Origin: Viridibacterium sediminicola
Lineage (GTDB): Bacteria > Pseudomonadota > Gammaproteobacteria > Burkholderiales > Rhodocyclaceae
Direction: 5' to 3'
NCBI RefSeq assembly: GCF_039631295.1
Contig: NZ_JBDIVE010000002.1
Span: 620,001 to 684,000 of the forward strand
DNA: 64,000 nt
Positions 7,499-15,570 of this stretch are shown one piece after another; the first letter of the stretch is position 1, and each line of letters opens with the position of its first letter. The position numbers were made by a program, and so were the translations under genes. The notes below the pieces were generated by a model that had not been told where the DNA came from, ran no database searches, and saw nothing but the letters and a program-made list of their open reading frames with translations.

Positions 7499-7510
7499 CT
7501 TGTATACAAG
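7499..7510. promoter_or_regulatory. GntR-type operator at the atzF start site (CTTGTATACAAG)
   Basis: This is a perfect 12-bp palindrome of the TTGTATACAA type used by FCD-subfamily GntR regulators. It overlaps the predicted sigma-54 start site and ends directly before the AAGGA ribosome-binding site of atzF, so a bound repressor would block initiation. Confidence 0.7.
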
Positions 7511-7524
7511 AAGGATTGCCCATC

Positions 7525-9339
7525 ATGCCCAATCCCCTTAGCGCTTCCCCAGCCCCCAGCTCACTGAGCATCAGTGCCTTGCGGCAAGCCTATGCACAAG
7601 GCTATTCGCCGCTGGATCTGGTCGACATGCTGTATGCACGCCTGCCCGGCGCCGATCCGGCGGCCTGGCTGCACCTGCAGCCCAAAGAGCAGGCACGGGC
7701 ACGTGCCGCCGAGCTGGCTGCGCAAGATCCGGCTGCGCTGCCACTCTACGGCATTCCCTTCGCGGTCAAAGACAATATCGACGTGGCCGGCCTGCCCACC
7801 ACGGCGGCCTGCCCGGCTTTTGCCTACACGCCGGAGCGTTCGGCCACCGTCGTGCAGCGCCTCATCGATGCCGGCGCGATCCTGATCGGCAAGACCAATC
7901 TGGACCAGTTCGCCACCGGCCTGGTTGGCACGCGCTCGCCCTATGGTGCGCCGCGCAGCGTATTCAATGCCGATTACATCTCGGGCGGTTCCAGCTCGGG
8001 CTCGGGCGTGGTGGTGGCGGCCGGCTTGGTGAGCTTTGCGCTGGGTACCGACACCGCCGGCTCTGGCCGCGTTCCGGCCGCCTTCAACAATATCGTCGGC
8101 GCCAAGCCGACGCGCGGCTACCTGCCCTGCAGCGGCGTGGTTCCGGCCTGTCGCTCGCTCGACTGCGTCTCGGTGTTTGCGCTGAATGCAGCGGACACCT
8201 GGTCGGTGATGCAGATCGCGGGCGGCGACGATGGTCTCGACGTGCTCGCCGCCACGCCACGCCCGCGCGGTCTGCCGGCGCGCCCGCGCATCGGCGTGCC
8301 ACGGCCGGCGCAGCGTGAATTCTTCGGCGACACCCTCGCCGCTGCCGAATACGACAAAGCCCTGCAGAGACTGGCCACCCTGGGCGAGCTGGTCGAATTC
8401 GACTTCGCCCCGCTCGCCGCAACCGCCGCCCTGCTCTACGAAGGCCCCTGGCTGGCCGAACGCATGGAAGCCTGCGCCGAGTTGTTCGCCCGCCATCCGG
8501 AGGCGCTCGATCCGGCCGTGCGCAGCATCATCAGCAAGGGCGTCGATTACAGCGCGGCCGCCGCGTTCAAAGGCCGCACGCGGCTAGCAGCGCTGCGCAA
8601 GCAGATCGCGCCGATGTGGCAGGAGATCGATCTGTTCGCCCTGCCGACAGCGCCGACGCACTACCGGCTCAGCGAGATCGAAGCGGACCCGCTGCGCCTC
8701 AACAGCCGCCTCGGCACCTATACCAATTTCGCCAATCTGCTCGATCTGGCCGCCATCGCCGTGCCCTCCAGCCTGCGCGCCGACGGCCTGCCCTTCGGCA
8801 TCACCCTGTTCGCCCAGGCCTGGAGCGATGCCGCGCTGGCGACCCTGGCCGACCGACTGCAACGCCTCGCCGCCCTGCCCTGCGGCGCCACCGGGCAGGC
8901 ACAGGACAACCCGCCGCTCGACGCGCAGTGGCCCACGCAGCCGGGCAATATCCGCATCGCCGTGGTCGGTGCCCACCTCTCGGGCATGCCGCTCAATCGC
9001 GAACTCGCCGAGCGCGCCGCAAGCTTCGTACGCGCCTGCCATACCGCGCCGCACTACCGCCTCTACGCCCTGCCCGGCACCGTGCCGCCGAAGCCGGGCC
9101 TGATCCGCGACACGCAGCAAGGCGCAGCCATCGCCCTGGAGGTCTGGGAGATGTCGGCAGCCGCGTTCGGCGACTTCGTCTCGCGCATTCCCGCGCCGCT
9201 GGGCATCGGCACGCTGACGCTGGATGACGGCGAGCAGGTCAAGGGCTTCCTCTGCGAGCACAGCGCCCTGGCCGGCGCGACGGACATCACCCATTACGGC
9301 GGCTGGCGCGCCTACATCGCCGGGCAAAGCCAGACCTGA
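7525..9339 (+). CDS. atzF: Allophanate hydrolase (AtzF)
   Basis: This enzyme converts allophanate to ammonia and CO2, the final nitrogen-releasing step of cyanuric acid/biuret/urea-amidolyase type pathways. The 604-residue protein has an amidase-signature domain at about residues 10-460, with Lys in GIPFAVKDNIDVAG, the cis-Ser in SGGSSSGSGVVVA and the nucleophile in GTDTAGSGRVPAAF. A C-terminal domain of about 120 residues (GTVPPKPGLIRD, GIGTLTLDDGEQVKGFLCE) is typical of AtzF and DUR1,2-type hydrolases. The ATG at 7525 follows AAGGA at 7511-7515 and removes an unrelated N-terminal extension. The gene is divergent from atzG and heads the transporter operon. Confidence 0.92.
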   Translation: MPNPLSASPAPSSLSISALRQAYAQGYSPLDLVDMLYARLPGADPAAWLHLQPKEQARARAAELAAQDPAALPLYGIPFAVKDNIDVAGLPTTAACPAFAYTPERSATVVQRLIDAGAILIGKTNLDQFATGLVGTRSPYGAPRSVFNADYISGGSSSGSGVVVAAGLVSFALGTDTAGSGRVPAAFNNIVGAKPTRGYLPCSGVVPACRSLDCVSVFALNAADTWSVMQIAGGDDGLDVLAATPRPRGLPARPRIGVPRPAQREFFGDTLAAAEYDKALQRLATLGELVEFDFAPLAATAALLYEGPWLAERMEACAELFARHPEALDPAVRSIISKGVDYSAAAAFKGRTRLAALRKQIAPMWQEIDLFALPTAPTHYRLSEIEADPLRLNSRLGTYTNFANLLDLAAIAVPSSLRADGLPFGITLFAQAWSDAALATLADRLQRLAALPCGATGQAQDNPPLDAQWPTQPGNIRIAVVGAHLSGMPLNRELAERAASFVRACHTAPHYRLYALPGTVPPKPGLIRDTQQGAAIALEVWEMSAAAFGDFVSRIPAPLGIGTLTLDDGEQVKGFLCEHSALAGATDITHYGGWRAYIAGQSQT

Positions 9340-9374
9340 ATACCCACTTCACCGATCTGATCACGGAGGTTCAC

Positions 9375-10967
9375 ATGCAACTGTTCCGCTTCACCGCTGC
9401 CGCCTTGCTGGCCTTGCAGCTTGTCTCCGCCCAGGCGCAGGACGCGCGCAAGGATGCCCTGCTGGTGGTCAACGAAAACGGGCCGAACAGCCTCGACATC
9501 CACGGTGTGGGCGCCAACCGCGCTTCCTACGGCGTAGCCTGGATCGCCTATGACCGCCTGATGAGCTACGGCAAGAAGGTGGTCAACGGCGTGCCCTACT
9601 ACGACTACGCCAAGCTCGAACCCGAGCTGGCCGAGAGCTGGCAGGTGGCCAAGGACGGCATGTCGGTCACCTTCAAGCTGCGCAAGGACGCCAGGTTCCA
9701 CGACGGCTCACCGGTTACCGCGGAAGACGTGAAGTGGAGCTATGACCGCGCCCTGGGCATGGGCGGCTTCCCGCAATTCCAGATGAGTGCCGGCTCGCTG
9801 GAAAAGCCTGAGCAGTTCGAGGTGGTTGATGCCAGCACCTTCCGCGTCAAGTTCCTGCGCAAGGACAAGCTTTCGCTGCCGGACATGGCGGTGCCGGTCG
9901 CCTCGATCTACAACGCCAAGCTCGCCAAGGCCCACGCCACGGCAGACGATCCCTGGGCCGCAGCCTGGCTGAAGAACAACGAAGCCGGCGGCGGCGCCTA
10001 CAAGGTCGCCAGCTGGAAGCCCGGCCAGGAAATCGTCTATGAACGCTTTGATGACTGGAAGAACGGCCCGCTGCCCAAGCTCAAGCGCGTGATCCAGCGC
10101 GAAGTCGCCAACCCCGGCACGCGCCGCGCGCTGATCGAAAAGGGCGACGCCGACATGAGCTTCGAAATGCCGCCCAAGGACTTCGCCCTGCTCTCGCAAA
10201 CCAAGGGCGATCTGGTGGTCAAGAGCACGCCGGTTGAAAACGCCGAATGGTTCATCGGCATGAACTACAACAAGCCGCCGTTCAATAATCCCAAGGTGCG
10301 CCAGGCAGTGGCCTGGGCCGTGCCTTACGAGAAGATCTACACACGTGCCTTCTACGGCCGCGTGATCAAGCTGTGGGGCGCCAAGAGCATGAACGTCACC
10401 AGCGCCGACTGGCCGGCCGTACATGGCTACAGCACCGATATCGCCAAAGCCAAGGCGCTGATGGCCGAAGCCGGCTATCCGAACGGCTTCGACACCACGC
10501 TGTCATTCGATTTGGGTAACGGCACCATCTCCGAACCGATTGCCGTGCTGCTGCAGGAGTCGCTCAATGAAATCGGCATCCGCACCACCATCAACAAGGT
10601 GCCCGGCGCCAACTGGCGCGCGCAGATGCTCAAGAAGGAAATGCCACTGTTCATCAACCGCTTCGGCGGCTGGCTCAACTACCCGGAATACTTCTTCTAC
10701 TGGAACTTCCACAGCTCCGACCCGGTGTTCAACGACAGCTCGTACAAGAATCCGGCGATGGACAAGCTGATCGACGCCGCGCGCTTCGAGACCGACAAGA
10801 AGAAGTACGAAGCCCAGGTAAAGAGCTTCATCGACCTCGCCCACAAAGACCTGCCGCGCGTGCCGCTCGGCCAGCCGGTGATGGACGTGGTGATGAACAA
10901 GAACATCAGCGGCTACACCTACTGGTTCCACATCCAGCCGGATTACCGGCAGATCGAGAAGAAGTAA
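9375..10967 (+). CDS. Peptide/nickel-type (family 5) ABC transporter substrate-binding protein
   Basis: This is the periplasmic binding protein of 530 residues for the importer encoded downstream. A Sec signal peptide runs to about residue 22 (ALLALQLVSAQA). The SBP_bac_5 body shows LEPELAESWQVAKDGMSVTF and FHDGSPVTAEDVKWSYDRAL. CACGGAGG lies ahead of the ATG. It begins 35 bp after atzF, so the gene is almost certainly co-transcribed with it. The pairing with allophanate hydrolase suggests an amide, ureide or small N-rich ligand rather than ordinary peptides, but the sequence does not show which. Confidence 0.9.
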   Translation: MQLFRFTAAALLALQLVSAQAQDARKDALLVVNENGPNSLDIHGVGANRASYGVAWIAYDRLMSYGKKVVNGVPYYDYAKLEPELAESWQVAKDGMSVTFKLRKDARFHDGSPVTAEDVKWSYDRALGMGGFPQFQMSAGSLEKPEQFEVVDASTFRVKFLRKDKLSLPDMAVPVASIYNAKLAKAHATADDPWAAAWLKNNEAGGGAYKVASWKPGQEIVYERFDDWKNGPLPKLKRVIQREVANPGTRRALIEKGDADMSFEMPPKDFALLSQTKGDLVVKSTPVENAEWFIGMNYNKPPFNNPKVRQAVAWAVPYEKIYTRAFYGRVIKLWGAKSMNVTSADWPAVHGYSTDIAKAKALMAEAGYPNGFDTTLSFDLGNGTISEPIAVLLQESLNEIGIRTTINKVPGANWRAQMLKKEMPLFINRFGGWLNYPEYFFYWNFHSSDPVFNDSSYKNPAMDKLIDAARFETDKKKYEAQVKSFIDLAHKDLPRVPLGQPVMDVVMNKNISGYTYWFHIQPDYRQIEKK

Positions 10968-10983
10968 GGACTGCTTTGGGGAT

Positions 10984-11096
10984 GGTGAGTGGAGAGTAGT
11001 GAGTCGGGAGTCGTGAGGCCTAAAAAGCCATCACCCATCTCCCGACTCCCCGACTCCCGACCTCCCCGACTCCCCACTCCCCACTCCCCACTCCCG
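10984..11096. repeat. Strand-asymmetric low-complexity repeat (CCCGACT/CCCCACT heptamers)
   Basis: A G-rich half (10984-11018, with GAGTCGGGAGTCG) is followed, after a short spacer, by a C-rich half of tandem heptamers (11037-11096, CCCGACT then CCCCACT). The halves are imperfectly complementary and can fold into a long hairpin. It lies between the binding-protein gene and the first permease gene, where reduced read-through would give the usual excess of binding protein. It is not coding: the open frame through it is only an N-terminal extension of the permease. Confidence 0.75.
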
Positions 11097-11120
11097 AACC
11101 AAGCCACGCCACGCCACGCC

Positions 11121-12131
11121 ATGAAAATGATCCTCAAGCGCCTGCTGCTCGCGCTCCCCAATCTGATCGGCGTCATCATCGTCACCTTCGTGCTGACGCG
11201 TGCGCTGCCGGGCGATCCGGCGGCTTATTTTGCGGGCGCAGCCGCGACGCCCGAAGCCGTTGAGCAAGTGCGCGTCAAGCTGGGGCTCGACCGGCCGCTG
11301 CCCGAGCAATTCCTGCACTACGTCGTTGATCTAGCGCATGGCGACTGGGGTTCCTCACTCGCCACCGGGCAAAAGGTCACCACCGAGATCGCCGCCCGCC
11401 TGCCTGCCTCGCTGGAACTGACGCTATGCGGCTTGCTGCTGGCAGTGTCGATTGCGCTGCCGCTGGGCGTGCTCGCCGCCACACGGCCGAACTCCTGGGC
11501 CGATCACGGCGTGCGCGTGCTGACTACGATGGGCGTTTCGCTGCCGACCTTCTTCACAGGTTTGCTGCTGGTGTACATCTTCTACTACAAGCTGGGCTGG
11601 GCCGCTTCGCCGAACGGGCGGCTCGATGCCTTCGTCACCTCACCACCGACGGTCACCGGCTTCTATCTCATCGACAGCCTGCTCATCGGCGATCTCGCTG
11701 TGTTCTGGGCGACGCTCAAACAGCTGATCCTGCCCACCGTCACCATGGCGCTGTTCGTCCTCGCGCCACTGGCACGCATGACGCGCGCATCGATGCTTGG
11801 CGTGCTGTCGTCGGACTTCGTGCGTACTGCGCGCGCCAGCGGCCTGACGCCCGGCACCGTGCTCTACACCTATGCGCTGCGCAACGCGCTGCTGCCGGTG
11901 CTGACGACGATGGGCATGGTGTTCTCCTTCCTGCTCGGCTCCAACGTGCTGGTCGAGAAAGTCTTCGCCTGGCCAGGCATCGGCTCGTTCGCGATCGAAT
12001 CACTGGTCGCTTCGGATTACGCGCCGGTGCAGGGCTTCGTGCTGTCGATGGCCCTGCTCTATGTCGTACTCAACCTGCTGATCGACCTTGCCTACACCTG
12101 GCTCGATCCGCGCGTCTCGCTGGATGGCTGA
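11121..12131 (+). CDS. ABC transporter permease (DppB/OppB type)
   Basis: This is an inner-membrane permease of 336 residues for the family-5 importer. It starts MKMILKRLLLALPNLIGVIIVTFVL, the canonical first helix of DppB-like proteins, and has about six helices. The EAA-type coupling loop toward the C-terminus contains DFVRTARASGLTPGTVLY. The ATG at 11121 was preferred over upstream starts because those would translate the low-complexity repeat. Short CACGC repeats stand just before the start and no clear Shine-Dalgarno is visible. Its TGA overlaps the region where the second permease begins. Confidence 0.9.
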   Translation: MKMILKRLLLALPNLIGVIIVTFVLTRALPGDPAAYFAGAAATPEAVEQVRVKLGLDRPLPEQFLHYVVDLAHGDWGSSLATGQKVTTEIAARLPASLELTLCGLLLAVSIALPLGVLAATRPNSWADHGVRVLTTMGVSLPTFFTGLLLVYIFYYKLGWAASPNGRLDAFVTSPPTVTGFYLIDSLLIGDLAVFWATLKQLILPTVTMALFVLAPLARMTRASMLGVLSSDFVRTARASGLTPGTVLYTYALRNALLPVLTTMGMVFSFLLGSNVLVEKVFAWPGIGSFAIESLVASDYAPVQGFVLSMALLYVVLNLLIDLAYTWLDPRVSLDG

Positions 12132-12135
12132 GCCC

Positions 12136-12975
12136 ATGAACACCAAACATCTACGCTATGTGCTCAAGGAAAATCCGATCACGGCGGTCGCCTTCAGCGT
12201 CTTCAGCCTGTTCGTGCTGATGGCGATTTTCGGCCCGCTGATCGCACCCTTCGACCCGCTCGACTCGAACGCCGGCCCTGCCTTGTCGCCGCCCACCTGG
12301 CATAACCCCTTCGGCACTGATTCGTTTGGCCGCGACATCCTCTCGCGCGTCATCGTCGCCACGCGGCTGGACTTCGGCATCGCCCTGGCGGCCGTGCTGC
12401 TGTCCTTCGTAATCGGCTCGGCCTTCGGTTGCGCGGCAGGCTTCTGGGGTGGCTGGTTCGACCGCATCTCCTCGCGCCTGGCGGACACCATCATGGCCTT
12501 CCCGCTGTTCGTGCTGGCGATGGGCGTGGTCGCCGCGCTGGGCAATACGGTCGGCAATGTGATCTACGCCACCGCACTGATCAACCTGCCCTTCTACCTG
12601 CGCGTGGCGCGTGCCGAATCGAACGTGCGGCGCGAAGCAGGCTTTGTCGAAGCAGCGCGACTGGCCGGCAATCATGACTTGCGCATTCTCGCCGTGCACA
12701 TCTTCCCCAACATCCTGCCGCCGATGATGGTGCAGGTCTCGCTCAACATGGGCTGGGCCATCCTCAATGCGGCGGGGCTCTCTTTCATCGGCCTGGGCGT
12801 GCGGCCGCCGATGCCCGAGTGGGGCATCATGGTTGCCGAAGGGGCCAGCTACATCATCTCCGGCGAGTGGTGGGTGGCGCTGTTTCCGGGTGCCGTGCTG
12901 ATGCTGGCAGTCTTCTGTTTCAACCTGCTCGGCGATGGTCTGCGTGACCTCATCGACCCCCGGAGGCGCACATGA
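12136..12975 (+). CDS. ABC transporter permease (DppC/OppC type)
   Basis: This is the second permease subunit, about 279 residues. It has the OppC-type N-terminal region with FGPLIAPFDPLD and the marker PFGTDSFGRDILSRVI, then five core helices. The coupling loop is EAGFVEAARLAGNHDLRIL. An alternative ATG at 12124 (MAEPM) overlaps the previous stop by 8 bp and would add four residues. The stop overlaps the next start by 4 bp, so the transporter genes are translationally coupled. Confidence 0.9.
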   Translation: MNTKHLRYVLKENPITAVAFSVFSLFVLMAIFGPLIAPFDPLDSNAGPALSPPTWHNPFGTDSFGRDILSRVIVATRLDFGIALAAVLLSFVIGSAFGCAAGFWGGWFDRISSRLADTIMAFPLFVLAMGVVAALGNTVGNVIYATALINLPFYLRVARAESNVRREAGFVEAARLAGNHDLRILAVHIFPNILPPMMVQVSLNMGWAILNAAGLSFIGLGVRPPMPEWGIMVAEGASYIISGEWWVALFPGAVLMLAVFCFNLLGDGLRDLIDPRRRT

Positions 12976-13955
12976 ACGCACCTGTTGCCAGCCTGCCCCT
13001 GTTGCACGTGGCCGACCTGTCGCTGGAGTTCCGCACACGCAGCGGCACCGTGTTTGCACTCGAAAACATCGCCTTCTCGCTCAACAAGGGCGAAATGCTG
13101 GGCATCGTCGGCGAGAGCGGCTCGGGCAAATCCGTGCTCGCCTATTCTATGCTCGGCATCTCCGACGGCGCGGCACGCGTCACCGCCGGCACCGCGATGT
13201 TCGGCGGCGCCGACCTGCTCAAGGCCAGCGAGCACGAATTGCGCGAAATCCGTGGCCGCGAAGTGTCGATGATCTTCCAGAGCCCGCGCACCGCGCTCAA
13301 TCCGATCCGCAAGGTCGGTCATCAGATCGAGGACGTACTCAAACGGCATGCCGCTGTGCGCGGTGTCGATCTTCGCGAACGCGCCATCGATTGCCTCAAG
13401 CGCGTGCGCATCCCCGATCCGGCGCGGCGCTACGACGCCTATCCCTTCGAGCTCTCCGGCGGCATGTGCCAGCGCATCCTGATCGCCCTCGCCCTGGCTT
13501 GCCAGCCCTCGCTGCTGATCGCCGACGAACCGACCACCGGCCTCGATGTCACCACCCAGGCGGCGATCATGGAACTGCTCAGCAGCCTGGCGGCCGAGCA
13601 GAACATGGCCAGCATCCTGATCACCCACGATCTGGCGCTGGCCGCGCAGTACTGCGACCGCATCGCCGTGATGCATGCCGGCCACCTGATCGAATGCGGC
13701 CCGGCCGAAGAAGTCTTGAACGCGCCGCACCACCCCTACACGCGGCGCCTGATCGCCTCGACGCCGCACACCGCGCCCAGCATCGCGGCGATGAGCCCGA
13801 TTCCCGGCAATCTGCCCGATCTGCGCCGCAGCGACCTGCCACCCTGCCGCTACGCCGGCCGCTGCGAACGCTTCGAAGCGGCCTGCAATGCCGCGCCCTT
13901 GCCGGAATTCGCGATCACGCCCCATCACACCGTACGCTGCTGGAACGCCGAATGA
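12972..13955 (+). CDS. ABC transporter ATP-binding protein (DppD/OppD type)
   Basis: This ATPase has 327 residues: Walker A GESGSGKS near residue 45, signature LSGGM, Walker B LLIADEP and the H-loop THD. The C-terminal oligopeptide/dipeptide extension (HHPYTRRLIAS and the Cys-containing CRYAGRCERFEAAC) is characteristic of OppD/DppD proteins, where the cysteines can hold an Fe-S cluster. The LSGGM in place of LSGGQ occurs in some OppD proteins. Its stop overlaps the next gene by 4 bp. Confidence 0.9.
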   Translation: MNAPVASLPLLHVADLSLEFRTRSGTVFALENIAFSLNKGEMLGIVGESGSGKSVLAYSMLGISDGAARVTAGTAMFGGADLLKASEHELREIRGREVSMIFQSPRTALNPIRKVGHQIEDVLKRHAAVRGVDLRERAIDCLKRVRIPDPARRYDAYPFELSGGMCQRILIALALACQPSLLIADEPTTGLDVTTQAAIMELLSSLAAEQNMASILITHDLALAAQYCDRIAVMHAGHLIECGPAEEVLNAPHHPYTRRLIASTPHTAPSIAAMSPIPGNLPDLRRSDLPPCRYAGRCERFEAACNAAPLPEFAITPHHTVRCWNAE

Positions 13956-14926
13956 ATACGCCACTCTTGCGCGTCGAGCGCCTCGTCAAGCATTTCAAGG
14001 TTGGCCGCAATGCGATGCTGCATGCCGTCGACGACATCAGCCTGGACATCGCCCCCGGCGAGAGCGTGGGTCTGGTCGGCGAATCGGGCTGCGGCAAGTC
14101 CACGCTGTCACGCGTGCTCGCCCGCCTGATCGATGCAGACAGCGGCCATATCCACTTTCATGATGGTGCGCAGGAAAGCGACCTCGCCGCCTCGCCTGCG
14201 GCCAGGTTCGCGCGCCATGCGCAACGCGGCGTGGTGCAGATGGTGTTCCAGGATGCCAACGACAGCCTCAACCCGCGCTACCTCGCGCAGGACACCATCG
14301 CCGAACCGCTGCGTCTTCTCGTCGGCATGAAAGATGCGGCCGCGATCAAGGCGCGCGTCGAGGAACTCGCCGGCTGGGTCGGCCTGCCGACCGAGCTGCT
14401 CGGCCGCTATCCGCACCAGCTCTCGGGCGGGCAGAAGGCACGTGTCGGCATTGCGCGCGCGCTGGCCTCCTCGCCGCGCCTGCTGATCCTCGACGAGCCG
14501 ACAGCAGCGCTGGATGTGTCGGTGCAAGCGACGGTGCTGCAGCTGCTCGCTGATCTGAAAGCACGCCTGGGCCTGTCGTATCTTTTCGTGTCGCACGATC
14601 TGAACGTCGTGCGCCTGCTCTGCGACCGCGTCGTGGTGATGTATCTGGGCAAGGTGGTGGAGCAAGGGCCGGCGCAGGAGGTCTTTGCACATCCGCACCA
14701 TCCCTACACGCAGATGCTGGTGGCGGCGATTCCGGACCCGCATCGCAAGGGGCAGCCTGCGCAGATCATGCAGGGCGAAGCACGCAGCCCGATCAACCCG
14801 GACCCGCGCGCCTGCCGCTTTCATGGTCGCTGCCCGCATGGCGAGCCGCGCTGCGAGCTGCACACCGTATCACTGCGCGAAGTGGCGCCACAGCATCTGG
14901 CGGCCTGCCACCTGCTGGAGGACTGA
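13952..14926 (+). CDS. ABC transporter ATP-binding protein (DppF/OppF type)
   Basis: This second ATPase has 324 residues: Walker A GESGCGKS, signature LSGGQ, Walker B LLILDEP, switch HD, and a C-terminal oligopeptide-type tail with CRFHGRCPHGEPRC. The ATG at 13952 overlaps the upstream TGA; the longer open frame from 12935 runs antiphase through the previous gene and is not coding. It is the last gene of the atzF-transporter operon, followed by a palindromic repeat that could act as a terminator. Confidence 0.9.
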   Translation: MNTPLLRVERLVKHFKVGRNAMLHAVDDISLDIAPGESVGLVGESGCGKSTLSRVLARLIDADSGHIHFHDGAQESDLAASPAARFARHAQRGVVQMVFQDANDSLNPRYLAQDTIAEPLRLLVGMKDAAAIKARVEELAGWVGLPTELLGRYPHQLSGGQKARVGIARALASSPRLLILDEPTAALDVSVQATVLQLLADLKARLGLSYLFVSHDLNVVRLLCDRVVVMYLGKVVEQGPAQEVFAHPHHPYTQMLVAAIPDPHRKGQPAQIMQGEARSPINPDPRACRFHGRCPHGEPRCELHTVSLREVAPQHLAACHLLED

Positions 14927-14974
14927 GAGACTGTTCACGATCTTCTGCGCTCGTGGAACATATGAACCGCCGCT

Positions 14975-15096
14975 GTTTTTGACGCAAGGACGCGAAGAAA
15001 AACAAAGCAAGTTTCGCCAAGGAACGCGGTCAAGAAAGCCTCTGCAAATCAAACCTTTGCGAGCCTTCGCTTTGCTTGGCGTACTTCGCGTCAAAG
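14975..15096. repeat. Palindromic intergenic repeat, copy A (GACGCGAAG family)
   Basis: The left arm starts at 14975 with TTTTTGACGCAAGGACGCGA and the right arm ends near 15096 with CTTCGCGTCAAAGA, which is its near complement. The interior holds further CGCCAAGG and CTTTGCTTGGCG words that also pair. It sits at the convergent end of the transporter operon and the ACP gene. It shares its words with copies at 47064, 49931, 52998, 54071 and 58279. Confidence 0.8.
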
Positions 15097-15140
15097 ACAA
15101 TGTCTGACGCCTTGGCAGCTTCAACCACAAGCTTGCTGTA

Positions 15141-15404
15141 TCAATGCTTCGGCTGCGCCAGCTTGTCGCCGATGAGCTGGCGCAGGCTGCCGAAGCTGGC
15201 GAAGCTGCTGCCGTCGATCTCGTCGTCAGCGAAATAGATCGCGAAATGCTCTTCGAGCGCGGCAATGATGCCCACCACGGCCATCGAATCGAGCTCGGGC
15301 AAGGCGCCCAGCAGCGCCGTACTGTCGTCAAAAGTCTCGGCCCGCCCGCCGAGGGCCAGCACGTCATCCAGTACTTTTGCGAGTTCCTTGCGAGTATCCA
15401 ACAC
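15141..15404 (-). CDS. Acyl carrier protein, exosortase-A-locus type
   Basis: This is a small acidic carrier of 87 residues with the phosphopantetheine attachment Ser in ELDSMAVVGI (about residue 40). It should hold an acyl group as a thioester for the acyl-CoA ligase encoded divergently. The start is not ATG: GTG at 15404 or TTG at 15401, both just after GGGAG. It is divergent from the ligase across a gap of about 170 bp, an arrangement seen with the EPS/PEP-CTERM-associated ACP, ligase and decarboxylase set. The substrate is unknown. Confidence 0.85.
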   Translation of the reverse strand: MLDTRKELAKVLDDVLALGGRAETFDDSTALLGALPELDSMAVVGIIAALEEHFAIYFADDEIDGSSFASFGSLRQLIGDKLAQPKH

Positions 15405-15570
15405 CTGCTCCCATCCCCTGCCAAAGCCGGCGGCAAGCGCCCGGCCGTCATCAAGGCCGGTATTATAGGCGGCTGCCCGATTCGTCGTGTGGCTTTGTGT
15501 TGCGTTAAGCTTGGCGGACCCCTCAGGCCGTCCAGCCCACCGATCAATCGTTTGTCCGCTCCAGCGCCCG

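Noticed and set aside
11037..11096. Heptamer array considered as a CRISPR
   Set aside because: Units are 7 bp and contiguous, without unique spacers, and there are no cas genes.
15491..15503. Sigma-54-like GG...GC before the exosortase-type ligase
   Set aside because: The spacing is 9 nt instead of 10.
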